A stretch of DNA of 64,000 nt from Lentinus brumalis. Lineage: Eukaryota > Basidiomycota > Agaricomycetes > Polyporales > Polyporaceae. How positions within the stretch are numbered: position 1 is the first letter of the stretch; the number at the start of each line of letters is the position of its first letter. The stretch lies in contig MARA01000016.1 of NCBI GenBank assembly GCA_001792895.1, positions 248,001-312,000 of the forward strand, in the 5' to 3' direction. This document shows positions 34,589 through 47,600 of this stretch, piece by piece. The translations under genes and the position numbers were made by a program. The notes under the pieces were generated by a model. The model was not told the origin of the DNA. It did not search any database and saw only the letters and a program-made list of their open reading frames with translations.

Positions 34589-36333
34589 CTATGCCGCAGC
34601 AGACGACGACGCAGCGTTCTGGGCCCCACCTTCCTCCTCCCTGCCTGAGAGCGAGCCAAGGCGCCACTCGGATTCATCGTCGCATGGCGCTGGAAGGTCC
34701 GGATTGATGAAAGGCCCGAGGGACGATATGAAGCTCGGCCTGTCCGTGTCGTAAGGGCCCCTCGAGGTACGCAGCGGATCGTCGGAGTCGACTCCTCTGA
34801 TGACCATCTTGTTGGCTTCTTGCAGTTCGAGGAGGAAGCGCGAAGCGAGGATCGTGGTGAGGCTGGCAAATTGGGAGTACGGGTGAGTAGACAGTCGCAA
34901 CAAGTCGCGAAGGCGGTGGTGGAACACATACGGGGCGGTGAAGGCGGTGAAGTTCTCAAGTTCCCCAGAGACAGTGCCGGTTGTCTGCGGGTGCGGTAAC
35001 AATTAGATCGATGTAGATCTAACGATGGCTATCCCGGTGGATGATGCGAAATATGGCTTACCGCAAGAACTGAAAGAACGACGTGGAGGACGTTGAGAAG
35101 GAGTAGAACCCTGAAGATAGGCGGACGTGTCACAGGATTTCCAGTATGTTTATTGCACGGCGTACCCAAAGTATATGGCTCCTTTGCAGGTGCAAAAGGT
35201 CAGTAAGCTACAAGGTTTTGAGACATGTGCACCAATGCGACAGAGGCTTACCGCCACGAAATAGGAGATCTGACAGCGGCAGCCTCTTGGACTTTCGCAT
35301 ATCTCCCAAGGTTCCCCGCTGAGCGCGTAGGTTGGTCCAGATTGTGTATATGAGTAGTATGTCGGCAACAATGACCGGCACTCGAGAAATCATCACAACT
35401 GTGAGGTTTCATGCATGAACGTGCGCCAATGCATATGATTGCCTGGCAAACTTACGCCTGTACAGTGTCAGTGTCAATGTATAGGTTGAGTTTGGAGCCG
35501 AACCTTCGGTCGAGTGCAGCATTTATGTTGTCGGTCTGAAGACATCCAAATGGCGGGAGCTCTGCTCCCGAGAAGTTGTAGCCATAGACAACCTACAAAC
35601 GTGCGTCAATTGACATGATTCAAGTAGCATGAAGGGACTCACCAGGTTTGCACCCACTGGGGACATTGACAACGCAAAGACGAGTAATCCATAGCGCTTT
35701 CTCCTACTCAACACGTATGAGCAGAGGGCGGAGAACACTCATTACAACTCATCAGGTACTCCGTTCCAAGGAACGGAAGCACGACATACCCGCGCCCGGA
35801 ACGAATTGCAGTACTGCGAAAGCAATCGTCACTTGGGCCATCAAGGAACAACTGTGAACCTTGCAAGTTACGCCGAAGTACTTATCACGAGCGCTCCAAG
35901 ATACAAGACGGACCTCTGATTTCGGTCAGTATGGCCATGGTATGGACGGAGACCTGTGCTCACCTTATCCGAAGGGAAAGATGCAAATTGGACCAACGAA
36001 GTGATGTAGAGTACCGTGGAAATCCACTTGTTCGCGGTGAACAGGAATGACGCTCCAGTCGGCCCAGCGGCCCAAAAGCACATCGCTTCTCGATCAAGCG
36101 TAACGACGCCTTCGTAAATGACGAGAACTAGGGTCACGGCGAGATCAACTTGCGCGCAAGCTTCACAAAGACGAGCATGAGCGAGCGCACCGGAAGCTGC
36201 CATATTGCAGTAATACTCCCTATACCTATTCACGAGGTCAGGAAGGTCATGAGGAACGTGGAGGGTATGCGACGTACAATTCGTCGAACAGGGCCACAGT
36301 CGCAACAACATCGCTTTTTGCGTCGGACGACAT
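34589..36333 (-). CDS. DUF6533-like seven-helix membrane protein, gene D
   Basis: Exons are 36333..36278, 36225..36191, 36127..35964, 35915..35914, 35851..35790, 35737..35643, 35592..35504, 35457..35456, 35398..35252, 35181..35166, 35110..35062, 34984..34932 and 34862..34589, giving 347 aa. The 2-nt exons are AG (35915) and GC (35457), both with GT-AG flanks. The signature is YEGVVTLDREAMCFW with FTANKWIST. The last helix is TILASRFLLELQEAN, and the acidic/Ser tail ends in an Ala run. It is closer to genes B and F than to A, C or E by exon lengths (164, 62, 95, 89, 147, 53). TATAAG at 36421..36416 is 83-88 bp upstream. Confidence 0.88.
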
Positions 36334-36415
36334 GGCGAAGTCGGATGATGGCGGTGAGGTGACCACTGAGATGGAAAGGTGACTGCGATACGAGAGATCC
36401 ATTGCAGAACCGGGT

Positions 36416-36421
36416 CTTATA
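36416..36421 (-). promoter_or_regulatory. TATA-like box of DUF6533-like gene D
   Basis: TATAAG on the minus strand, 83-88 bp upstream of the ATG at 36333. Confidence 0.5.
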
Positions 36422-37872
36422 ACGAATGCAAGAACGCCACATCCGACCACATCGTGTGGAAAGAACTGCGGCTTTCGTTGAACTTATGCCACCAGCATTG
36501 CACCAGCATCGAAGGCGCTGCGGCCGGACAACTTTTTGATATTTACGTCTAGCCATCCCAAACGCACGAGCGGGGCGACCAATCCGCAGGTACTCGCAAG
36601 TCGAATACGCAACGCCGTGACGGCTACACAGCATCCAGACGGCTCGGGGTCAAGGGCATACCCCACTACATCTGGGAACGAGACGAGCGCAGCGAACCAA
36701 CACGCCAGCTCGGGGCGCAGCCATCTCAGTTCCTAAGAGCCTGTTCGATTAGTGATTCTCGAGAAACGCCGCCGCGCGGTACGTTGGCCTGAGAATCGTT
36801 TCTCGCGTCGAGAATCGCTATCCGAACAGGCCCTGATTGGACCTAGTATTGCCCGGCCAGACGCCATGATAGGAGCAACCCTGTGCAATCGTCGCAGCGA
36901 GACTGGGTGCACGCGGATTACAGGACATCCACATGTTCCAGCTGTCAGAGCAAGTGTCATGAGAAAACCTACAGTAGACGAAGAAAACAGCTTCTCTGTG
37001 TGGGTTCAGTACTTCCTATCAGCCTGCACTCATTGCGACCGACGAGGACCAATGTGGGCAGAACAACCCAGCGCATTGTCTCGGTTTGGCAGGCGGGATC
37101 AAGGGCTCGCGACCGGACTGGCTGGCGAGTGTACCAAGAAAGGGTCTGGACACCAAGACAGCAGAGATCAACGGTGCGACACCCGTCGGAGGTGCGTCAA
37201 GTACTCACTTGCGTGACCTGCGTCAATATGGAACTGATAGCAAAGTAGTCGAACACCGGCCAGTACTCGCCGGAGCCTGAGCGCGCACCGATCCGCCTGG
37301 TCGGCAGTGCTTTCCGCGAGAGTATGTACTTGGGCATGGGGTTGGAGGGCAGCAAAGGGGCAGGAGGTCTCGAATGTTGAAGCGTCGCAGGTCCATAGCG
37401 CCGCCGCGGAGGAAGCGGAGTGGGACACCCGTTGGCGGGCGACTAGCCTCGGGCTTAGTGGTGGTTCGTGTCAAAGTGAAGCCGCTCGCAGACGGGTCGG
37501 CTGTCTGGGAAGCTCGTATGCTCCGCCGCCTAGTTGATCCAGGTCCTCTATGCGGGGAGGCACAGAGAACTCTTGTCGAATTTGATCATGGCTTGGGTAT
37601 ATGTGCGCCGCTCGGAAAGTTCGTAATATGTGTGCAACCTACAGGACGGTCAGTAGGACTTCCAATGAACACTAGTCCGCGATCCGAGGACTGGCCGTCC
37701 CACCCCACGCGAAACCAAAGGACCCGGTGCAGCCTCGACTACCGGTCTTCTCGCCTCCGGTCGCAGTCAGATAGGCAAAGGAGAACGAAAGGGATCTTGA
37801 AATGACAGATGGATGATACAAATATGATGGAGAACTATGGTACAGGGGGAGAAGACGCGCATACAACGAAGA
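36422..37872. other. Intergenic, no gene, contains a fold-back element
   Basis: 1.45 kb with several overlapping open frames (for example 36752..37216) that share no coding signature. The palindromic element at 36739-36831 is listed separately. Confidence 0.5.
36739..36831. mobile_element. 93-bp fold-back (MITE-like) element
   Basis: The left end GCCTGTTCGATTAGTGATTC is mirrored at the right end, whose reverse complement is GCCTGTTCGGATAGCGATTC. Pairing continues inward through CTCGA and GAAACG, with a 5-nt insertion in one arm. This makes imperfect terminal inverted repeats of about 30 bp around a short centre. No clear target-site duplication is visible, and no second copy is seen in the window. 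It could be a miniature inverted-repeat transposon or simply a hairpin. Confidence 0.5.
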
Positions 37873-38492
37873 TCAACCCTTCTTGAACCCTACAGCAACA
37901 CAGAACGCAACATGTCAACGCTTGTCTCGCTCAGCAAAAAGCACTACGACGCACCTAGCCGACGCCTCTCATAGAACAGGTCCGTCCGACTCGCCCCCAG
38001 GTTCACGATCTTCGGACACCCATCCCGGTCCTTCTCTAACCTTGTACACTCAGCACAGTAGTAAGCGTCAGAGATACCTAGCGCCGGACGTCAGCGATCG
38101 AACAACAGAAGTGAGGAGGAGGGGGGACGCACCAGGAGAGCCGCAGATGATGCATCGTCCGCCGTAAGTGCCAAAGTTGCATTCGTCACAGATGCGGACA
38201 AGGGTTTCGGGGCGTACGTAGGAATCACAGACGGGGCTGTCAAATGCGTGAGCTCGCGAGTTTTGTCGATTGCGGGGCGTGAAGACGTACCATTTTCCGT
38301 CGCACTTCTCACAGAGACGGCCAATTGCTAGAAGAGAGGCTGTCAGTGAGGTTGAGCAGCTAACTTGGGGCAGGACACACGCACCGATACCAGGCTGTCG
38401 CCTGCACATGATGAGATCTACCAAGATGAACCGTCAGCTTCGAAGCGAGAAGGAGAAGTGCAAAAAGACATACCGGGATGATGCTTGGACAT
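37873..38492 (-). CDS. PHF5A: PHF5A/Rds3, SF3b subunit of the U2 snRNP
   Basis: Six exons: 38492..38474, 38417..38385, 38327..38291, 38236..38133, 38077..37955 and 37889..37873, giving 110 aa, exactly the length of the human protein. It begins [16 protein letters not shown]. The Cys-rich zinc-knuckle core is complete: [36 protein letters not shown] and YYCAECT. It then reads [13 protein letters not shown] and ends RRRLGFKKG. PHF5A helps SF3B1 hold the branch-site adenosine. Splicing of every intron is needed to restore the Cys pattern, so the model is secure. Confidence 0.96.
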
Positions 38493-40517
38493 AGCTGAAG
38501 CAAGGAACGAGGCAGGAGGTGGTGGTACTGGAGAAAGGATGAGATGACTTCAGCAACCTCGCAGGCGCTGTTCCAGAGAGGTGCTTAGTCAGCAATTGTG
38601 CGCCCAAGCCCGAGCGCTACCGACAAGACCTGGTACAGTCTGGTATAGTCCTTCCTACAGTCATCCACTCCCCGAACGCGTTTGTAAGAAGACGACCTTG
38701 CCGTACTCGAGTACTACTGTGTGAACTACCTGCTAGCTGTCCAGCTCAACTGAGTTGCGTGTGCTTTGGCAAGACCTCGGCGGCGTTCGGTCGACAAGTG
38801 CATCCATCTCGCTGTTTCCTAGAGTGCGGGTGAGCGTGCATGTTATCAATCACTTTCTGTTCCCTATCATTCTTTACGGTTGGGGTCTCTGAGTCACGAC
38901 CCTGCTTCGCAAGTTCCGAATGCGCTCCCATCATCCAGCAGACCCCAAAGACGACTTACCTACAGTACTTCTCGGTCAACATTCATCGAGGCATCTCCTC
39001 CAGTCTGCACATGTCCCCGCACATGTCCTTACGTCCTGTACAGCGTCAGCACTTGGGTAGTCTTCTGCCCGACGAACGCAATATGCATCCATCCATGCCG
39101 GGCGCTTCGATTACCATGCTGAGTAAAGGGTCCGAGGATTTCGATTATGTAGTGTTCGCCGACTTCTCCCACTGTGCAGCTCGCGTCGAGTCTGCCCACG
39201 TCCGAGATCCTGCAGCATACCGAGTACGTAGTTTGCTCGTGCATACTTACTCGTCGCCCCGAGAGCATCCGAACACCATTGTCGCCGAGTGTTCGATAAT
39301 GTCCATTTTCGGACCGGCGGCAGAAGCATGGAAGCCATTCGGCCTCGTTCGGCATGCCCCGATGCTTCGTTGTCGCAGAGTCAGCGACGCGCAACCTGCC
39401 TCCAACGGAAGCCGAGTAAGTAGCATGTCGAGTACTAGTAGCGTAGTAAGTAGGCGTATCAGCGGCACATGTCATGTCTGCGAAAGGGTCAGCTCGAGGC
39501 CCCGGCTGGAGACTCATGCCGTACAGAGCAAGGGACGGGGCGTGAAACGTCAGAAGAAAACGACAAAGGACCAGGTATGTACACCTCGGGGAGATGCGTC
39601 AGCACATCTGTTTTATGTTCGCCGTTCCTTTCAGCGGGACAACAAACACGACGAGGCTGGACTTGTGAGAGGCACATGTGCCTAGACGGAGGGCCTACGT
39701 GTTTTCGCTCCTCCTAGGCTCTCCTGGGCCGCACAAGCTGCCACAGCATAGTTTGCTTACGTTGCAGGCTTGAATTCTGCTGTACACGAGCTCCAGCAGA
39801 TGATGACACTGTCGTATATACCAGGATCGTTCTCGAGGCAGCAGAGAGTGGAAATTGAGGCGTCTGGAAAGTGGACGAGCAGCAGGTTCCGCGCATGCCC
39901 CGTCGGAGTTGAATATCTGAATCTTACGTTCAGCGAGCAGATCTCGGGTGCTCCCAACCATCTTACCTCTTTCCTCCCATCCTCTCGCCCTCCCCGCCGT
40001 CCCATCGCCTCCTCCCCCCAGCAAATAATCCTCCGTGCGCTCGCAGCACCCGGAGAGCCCCACACAGCATTTCTCCCCCTCCCACGCCCCGATTTGCCCT
40101 CCGTCGCACCCTCTCGGCGCTCTACGCAGATCTGCCCCCGTCTGACGCATCCCTGCTTGCCCTTCTACCACCACCAACAAATAATCCTCTACCCCTTCCT
40201 CGTCTTCCTACACACCCTCTCGGCGCCCTGAGGCGCATCGTCTGCTATTTTTCGTCGCCTTTCGTCGCCACTGGCCCGCCCGCCGTCCCCTCGGCGCTAT
40301 ACGTACTGACGGAGATCTTGCGGCTCCGCCAGGCCAGTGAGGTGCCCCCTGGGTCCCCCCGCTTTGTCCCTGCCCTCCATCCGTCCCAGGATATTCCGCC
40401 TCTCACCTGAACCTTCTCAGTGCTGTTCCTCAACATTGCCTCGCATTTCTTGGGCTGCATTTACAGCTTCCTCGGACTCCTTTCCCCCTTTTGACTTGCT
40501 TCCCGGCGCTTGCTTCC
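38493..40517. other. Intergenic region upstream of Snt2, with one long but doubtful open frame
   Basis: 38840..39685 (+) is open for 281 codons but has no motif, no matching promoter and no conserved composition, and a 162-codon frame runs antisense to it. From about 39960 to 40500 the plus strand is strikingly C/T-rich, with repeated motifs (CAAATAATCCTC at about 40023 and 40172; CTCGGCGC three times), probably the Snt2 promoter and leader. Confidence 0.45.
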
Positions 40518-43500
40518 ATGCCTACCCCGGAGCCGTTCACGATCACCCTCAAGAATGGCGAGGAGGTGAAAGTCAACGGTAACCGCGCCCGTCTCCTCAT
40601 CCCAGCCCGCACCCGTGCTGATTTCTTTTTTTTGTGCCAGACCATGTGTACTGCTCGCCCAGCTGGGGCGTGCGTGACGGCACGCCGTACTCGATCGCGC
40701 GCATAATGGAGTTCCTGCCAGCGCTGGGCACACCGACATTCGACAAGGATGGGAACCGGAGCGAGCCCATCACGCGGGTCCGCCTCGCGTGGTACTACCG
40801 TCCCAGCGACGTCTCGGACCGCACCGTGGCGGACTGCCGCCTGCTGCTCGCGGCCATCTACTCGGAGGTGTGCGAGCTTAGTCAGCTGCGCTCAAAGTGC
40901 TTCGTGCACCACCGCGACAGGATATCCGACCTTGCGGGCTGGAAGAAGCGGCCGGACAGGTTCTACTTCACCCGTCTCTTCGACCCGTGGCTCAGGAAGG
41001 ACTTCGAGGTCATCCCCGCGACCACCGTTCGCAACGGTCAGTGGCGCGCTGTTCTGTTAAGCATTCGCGGTCACACGCTCATGCATTGTTTTTTCCGTGC
41101 TATCTTACAGTCCCCGCGCACATCCGGGAGGTGCTCATCTCGCGGTACGAGTACATCGTCGCCGAGCGGGAGGTCGTCCCGGACTTGACGGACGACCTGC
41201 GGCTCTGCGAGACGTGCAAGAAGTGGTGCCCCCCGTGCGTACTCGCGTCTGTTGTTGTCCGCTGTCCGTGCCTCGCCCGCTGATGCCATCTCCGCAATGC
41301 AGTGCCGAGTCCCTCCAGTGCGACAGATGCAAGCACTTCTTCCACATGGAGTGCGTGACGCCCCCGATGCTGTCCAAGCCGAGCCGCGGGTACGGCTGGA
41401 CGTGCGCGCCGTGCTCCCGGGCGCACGACGAGGAGGTCGAGGGCCACGAACGGCTGCGGCATCACACGCCGGTCGCCCCGAAACCGAAGTCGAACGCACC
41501 CGCGGCGCGCGGGCGGGGGCGGCCGCGGAAGGACCGGGTGCTCGCGGAGAAGGAGGAGAACGTGGAGATCAAGCACTTCAAGATGTGGCCGTTCCGGTAC
41601 TTCGGGTGAGTCGGATTGGTCGCGGCGACGGAGATGAGGCGGCTGCTGACTGGAATTCGGGTGTTCATAGCCTGTACACGTTTGCGGAAGACACCCTCGG
41701 TGCGTGGCAGCGGGAGAGACTCGAACGCACTGCAGCTGCTGATCTGGGATTGCAGACCCGGACGACCTCATTTTCCCACGTGCTGCGACGCGCGTTGGAC
41801 CAAAGTACCAAGCAGTCGTTCCTGCTGCCCCCGGTACTGCAGACAGACCAGCGGGTAAGTCCGGAGTTAACCACAAGTATGGTGTGGCTCATGAAGACAT
41901 GCAGGCGTCGAGGAGAGAGGAGGAGACTCGACGATCGAGGTGCTCAGCCTCGTCAACGAGATGTCGCCGGAAGAAGGTGCGTGGGAAGACCACGTTTACT
42001 TACCGTGACTAACATCGATCAACCTCTTACTTACCCGCAGTCGAAGCCCGTAAGTAAATAAGCAGTATGCATCGCAGGACATACTAACGCCATGCCAGTC
42101 GAGAAACAGAAGCTCACGCTCACCAGGAATGAGATCCTGCGCTCTAGTGTGGACTGGCTCACCGAGGTCACCTTCCGTCTGACGGAGGCTTGGCTCAACA
42201 AGCGTGACTTCGCGACCGTCAGCATGCGGTCGCCCCTGCGTCTGCGCAAGGTTCGTCCGTGACGCTACGCCATGCAGATACACGCTGACCCCCTTCTAGT
42301 GGATGAAGAACGAGACGCGCTACACCGACAAGGAGTGGACGCAGAACGAGATCGCCGCCTTCGAAGACGCCATCCAGATGCACGGCGCAGAGCTGCGCGC
42401 AGTCCGCGAAGAGGTCGGCTCACGCACGATGCCCGAGGTGGTCCGGTTCTACGGTCTCTGGAAGAAGTGCGCTTCTCATGCTCACTATGGGTGACATGCT
42501 ACTCACGCGTCTCCGCAGCTCCAAACTCAAGGAGGAGAACATCCGGATACGGGCTGCGCGAGCCAGCGGGCGGGCCGAGGCCGTCGACGTCGCCATGCAG
42601 GAGAACACGCCCGAGGACGACGAGGGCTCGATCGTGACCGAGCTCAAGAAGGGCCACAACAGCTGCGGGGCATGTCGTACGCGCGAGTCGGAGACGTGGT
42701 GGAAAGCCCCAAAGGGCCTCCCGACGAACGTCCTCTGCGACCACTGTGGCCTGAGCTGGCGCAAGTACGCAGACCTGAACGTCCGGCCCATCCGCGACGA
42801 GCCGGTCGTGCCGAAGACGAAACCGGGCGAGAAGCGTGAAGGCACGCCCCTCAACGGCGGTCCTACGACCAAGCGCGCCAAGGTTGGCTCTTACCTATCT
42901 CTGCATGCCAGTAGCCTAATAGACTTCCCTCGCTTGCAGACCGTCTCGTCTCAGTCAACACCTCCCCCTGCGGTGACATTATTGCGCTGCGTCGCATGTC
43001 AGTGCAGCGGGCCCGTGGGCAAGGTCCTGCGGTGCAAGCAGTGCCAGTTCCGCGTGCACGCCGGCGCATGCGGGGCCATCCCCGATCCCGCGACGAAGGA
43101 CGCCTGGGTCTGCGACCTCTGCCAAAACGAGCAGTCGCTAGAAGCATCACTGGTGCGTCTCTGTCCATCACACGTCGCTGTCGTCCGCGACAATCCTCTC
43201 CTGACTCTACTCGGACTGCGGCCTCGGCAGATCCCCGACTGCCTTCTGTGTCCACGGATGCGGCGCGACCCGAAGAAGAAGCTCATCTATCCCCCGCCGG
43301 ACTCGTACTTGCGCGCGTGCAAGCCGACGGAGGGCCAGGCGTGGGTGCATGTGCTCTGCTCGGTGTTCATCCCGGAGATCACGTACTCGGATGCTGCGCG
43401 CCTCCGCCTCGTCGAGGGCATCAGCGCGATACCGCAGTACCGCTGGCAGAACGTGAGTATCATCGCGTTGATACTACCTCATCGCGTCGCTGAGTCTCGC

Positions 43501-44251
43501 GCTGACATTCATCTCCGTGCGCGCAGAACTGCACGCTGTGCGATCGAGAAGACGGCGCCGTCATCCAGTGCAGCGAGTGCCCCGCGGAGTACCATGTGTC
43601 GTGTGCGTGGAAGCAGGGTCACAAGTTCGGCTTCGAGATGCAGCAGGTGCGCACAGCCCAGAATTCGTGCCCGACGCATCGCGTCCTGACTTCCGCTCCT
43701 CCGACTCGACGTGTCCAGGCCAAGAGCAGCAGGCGTGAGCCGCACCCGACGGTCGAATTCAAGGGTACGACGGGCGTCATGGTCCCCTCGGTCATCTGCA
43801 AGGGGCACTTTGGGCACAAGCGCCAGCTGTACGACCTCTGCGACATGAGCGACAGCGGCGAGGTACGTCACATCTTCACTCGGCCTCGTCTTCCCCATAA
43901 TCCTCACGCTGATCGACCTCCGCGACCCAGACCGCGCTGCAGCTGTACTGCAAGACGTACAAGCAGGCGCAGGTCTCCGAGACGCACGGCCTCCTGCGCA
44001 AGGCGCGCCGGCTCGACAAGATCCTCGAGGCGAACGGGGACGCGTCCTCGAGCACGTCCTTCGACGACAGCCTGCCTGGGGCCGGCCCGGACCCGCAGTG
44101 CTACCGCTGCCGGACGGAGTTCTCGCCGTTCTTCCACGAGGTCGCCGTGCAGGGCGGCGCGAAGGCGTGGTTGTGCCACAAGTGCCACGCAGAGACGCGG
44201 AGCGCGGCGTACCAGCAGCACCCCGCCATGATCGGCATCGGCGCTGCATAG
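40518..44251 (+). CDS. SNT2: Snt2-like chromatin reader (BAH, PHD, SANT, GATA-like finger, extended PHD)
   Basis: Sixteen exons: 40518..40578, 40641..41036, 41111..41234, 41303..41605, 41671..41699, 41756..41854, 41905..41976, 42041..42049, 42099..42250, 42300..42466, 42519..42882, 42940..43152, 43231..43452, 43527..43646, 43719..43862 and 43931..44251, giving 931 aa. The BAH domain spans about 20-160. PHD1 (CETCKKWCPP...CDRCKHFFHMEC) is near 184-235. SANT (DKEWTQNEIAAFEDAI) is near 415-470. A GATA-like finger (CGACR...CDHCG) is near 516-555. An extended PHD (CVACQCSG...WVHVLCSVFIPE...CTLCDREDGAVIQC) spans about 605-780. A C-terminal zinc ribbon (CYRCRTEF...CHKCH) ends the protein. Yeast Snt2 joins Ecm5 and Rpd3 at stress promoters. 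Exon 8 is 9 nt and could be skipped in frame. Confidence 0.92.
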
Positions 44252-44622
44252 CCCGCGTCGAGTGCCTAGAACTTGCAGGGGGGGTCTTGTGCGCGGATTC
44301 GTCACGGTCTACCCGCGGACTTGATACCAGTGACCACGCCGCTGGGCCACATACACATACAGATAGAGAGGACTCGTGTAATGAGGGGGCGGGGCCTCCG
44401 GCTCCGCTAGTTTGTTTGCTGTACGATTACAAGTGCTATGGTATGACGCAGGGTAGTAGTGTCTCGCGGGAAGATGCAACGGTGCGGACAGCGGACGTAA
44501 ACAATGAAATGTGGGTGACAGACAAGTACAAATTGACAGCAGCTGCAGATCCGATAACTGAAAACGAAGATGCAAAGTTATATGTAACATGTGTAACGTC
44601 AAGGGTGGTGGTCCACATGAGT
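44252..44622. other. Spacer between convergent genes
   Basis: 371 bp of 3' flanks of Snt2 and the deubiquitinase. No gene is seen. Confidence 0.5.
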
Positions 44623-47600
44623 TCAAGGTTTGGTCCTCTTATAAAACAAGATGTACGCTGGCTTCCCCTATGACAATGGCAGTACTTTGTCAGCACACCG
44701 CCGCGGTGAGAGAGATGTGGAGGATACGTACTACTACGTCCTTGGCATCTGCTGGAGATACACGGCTGTCGTCGCAATAAAGCCAACCTCCTCGTGATGC
44801 GATGAACGCCGTATCTAGAGAGCAGCCGTCAGCCATAGCCCCTCACAGCGGAGCACGATACACTCACAATGCCCAGTGCTCAACGTTCCAAAGTGGTTCG
44901 TCACGCCGTATAAGTCGTACCGATATGGTGGGAGCTGACACCTAGGATCGTCGGGCGGGTACTGCGAGATCCCGCTGACGCCCGGGGGTAATGGCGGAGG
45001 CATGTAGTTCGTCAAGTCCAGGTTCTTCAGCGGGAACTCCACAAACGTCTCGATCTTGTCTGTGAAGGGGCCCTTCGCGGAGAAACGCTTGAGGTGGATG
45101 AGGAGCACTGGTGGTAGTCGTGACAGAGACAGTCGTTTCGTCGCCTTCCTCAGCGTCTTACAATGTGGACAATGCCTTCACGACGGGGCGTCAGCGAAGC
45201 CGCCCAGGGAAAGACTGGGGATGCTTACCATGCATCTGACTTGTCCATCACCTCCTCCTTCACGAAGGCATCTATGCATTGCTGCAGCGTGACCTTCGAT
45301 GCGCTGCGGCCCGTGGGTACCGGTAACGTGAGGTACATGAATGTGTTGTACGTTGTTGACGTCTATACGACGATCATCAGCAACACGCAGCACCGACAAC
45401 GAGATACGAGAACGCACTCTATGGCAAGTAAGACACTCCATGCGGTTCCGGTACTGCCCCTGGAAGAAGTCGACGACGAGGCTATCGTCGCGCATGCGGT
45501 AGATCTGCCACTCCTGCTCGCTCGCGATCTGCGTGGGCAGCTTCTCCAGCTCGGCCTCCCGTTCCGGCGTCCGCTCAATCTGCGGCTTCTGCAGGATGCG
45601 GTTCAGGTCCTCGTGCAGGCCGTCCAGCAGGAAGCTCAAGAACTCCTGCGAGTCGTGCTGCTCCGAGCCGGAGAACTGCGGTGCGTGGCTGCATATCGAT
45701 CTCTGCAACATCCGCGATCAGCAGTGCCGGACCGTGCCCATGCGCCTACAGTACTCACTCGGAAATGTACGGGCGACAAGGCAGCGCCTTCTCCCTGCCA
45801 CAAATCCCTCAGGATGATCGCGAACGACTCGGCCAACTTTCCCTTCGTGCCGATCGGATTGACCATATTCACGGCGCTCTTCCACCGTCCGTCCGTGAAG
45901 AAGCGCGAGAACGGCACCGTCGCGCTCAAGCACTGAATAGTCGAGTTCATGTAGCACGTGTTCCCCAGGTTCTTCAGTCCGCTCGTGCCAATCTGGATGT
46001 CCGGCCAATACGTCACCGGGTAGTCGCTGGGGATCGTCGGCGGCTTCGGCGCGGACTGCGTCATCGCGAAGTGGTTGCTCTGCTGCATGATGCGTGGCCG
46101 GTTGTCCAGTGTCGACGATGCAGCGGCTGGAGGCGGGCGGAGGATGTGCTGCGACGAGAGCTCGGGGTAGTCAATTGGTGTCCGAGATACGATACCATTG
46201 ACAGCCTCCTGCGACTGGTCAATATAGTCGCTTCTACGGCGCGCGAGCGGCGACGGGTTGATCGACGCCTGCGGTGGAAGAGCAAGGCCATTAACGCCGG
46301 GAGATGGAGAGAAGGACGACCCAGACATCTGGGGGGATATATGGCGACTAATTGGCGGGTATTGAATGGGAGAAATGCCGTTCATGAGAGGGGGCGAGAC
46401 ATGCTGCATAGTCATCTGCGAGGAGGTCAGGTCAAACTTGCAGCATCCGCCAGAGCGACTCACGTTCTCGGGTATCACAGGTGTACCATACGGGTATGAG
46501 ACTGAACTTGAACCACTGCGCGGCATTGCTGGTCGGCGCGTCAACCGTTTCGCGGACTCTAGAGTCGGGAGCGCGCCCACACTGTCCATACTGAATCTGC
46601 GCTGCCAGTCAGCAGGATGAATCATTGCACGGTGAAATATTCGTGCAGGGAGGTGTGTCATGCCCAATCGTGCACATCAACCACACTTGCCAACATATAA
46701 GACGCGGGACTCACCTCGGCGAAGCGGGTGCTGTAGGCTCAGTAGGACTCCTCATTCCGGTGGGGATCCAGGGCCGATGTGCATTCGGATCGATACTTGA
46801 TTCCGTCCCAGATCTCGAGCGTCCGAGTGCCGACATGCTCGCGAGGTCCGCGGTAGGTGCGAACGGTACTGGTGCAGCAACAGACATTGATGCGACCGAC
46901 GACTCGGCAGGTGCGCGTACGTGGCCGAGACCCGGTCCCTTCGATTCGGAAGGTGGTGTGCCCGGGGTGCCGTTGATGCTCAATGAGCCGACGCCGTTGA
47001 CGAGATTCGAGAGCGGGCTTGGACGACCAGGGGATGACGAGCCCGCCTTCACAACCTCGGACTCGCCATACTCGCGCTTCCATGCTTGGAGCCCCCAACG
47101 AGCAACAAAGGCATGTTGCGCAAGATCTTCCGGAACGCTGTCTCATAGATGGCGCTGAAGAGGGTTGATAGTGGGGGGTCCTTCATGCTGTCTGACGAGT
47201 TGTCATAGAGAGCGACAAGATCGAACTTGTCCCGATTCGCGAACAGAGTCGCTTCGTTCCGCGGGCTAATGCTCAGGGCGTCTTCGATGGAGTCTGCAGA
47301 AACGCTGTAGTACAACAATCAAAAGCTCAGGGCGGAGCGATTGCGGATGGGTGCAACGGACTCACCTATCACGCATCAGGATTGACGGCTCTATACACAC
47401 CACCGCGTCCGCCTTTATGTGTTCCCTCTCAAACTCATCTCTCGTCCTCACATCCAGTAGCAGCACCTTGAAGTTGGGCTTGTATCTCCACTCATGCAGC
47501 GTCTGCGGGTAGAGGGTCTTGAACGGCAGCTCTGCCCTCTCCGCTGTAGGAGTCATCGGTGGGATGACCGGTGATCGCTGTAGACTCGAATTTGCCGCGT

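Noticed and set aside
36752..37216. 154-aa frame over the fold-back element
   Set aside because: It starts inside the inverted repeat, overlaps other frames and shows no domain.
38840..39685. 281-aa frame upstream of Snt2 as a confident gene
   Set aside because: Length alone is not decisive; there is no motif, no intron, and a long antisense frame overlaps it. It is kept only as a note.
46416..46463. Treating 46463..46416 of the deubiquitinase as coding
   Set aside because: It is open in frame (48 nt) but has a GTGAGT donor and CTCGCAG acceptor, and a Cys-rich insert there would be odd in a Ser/Pro-rich linker; intron retention cannot be excluded.
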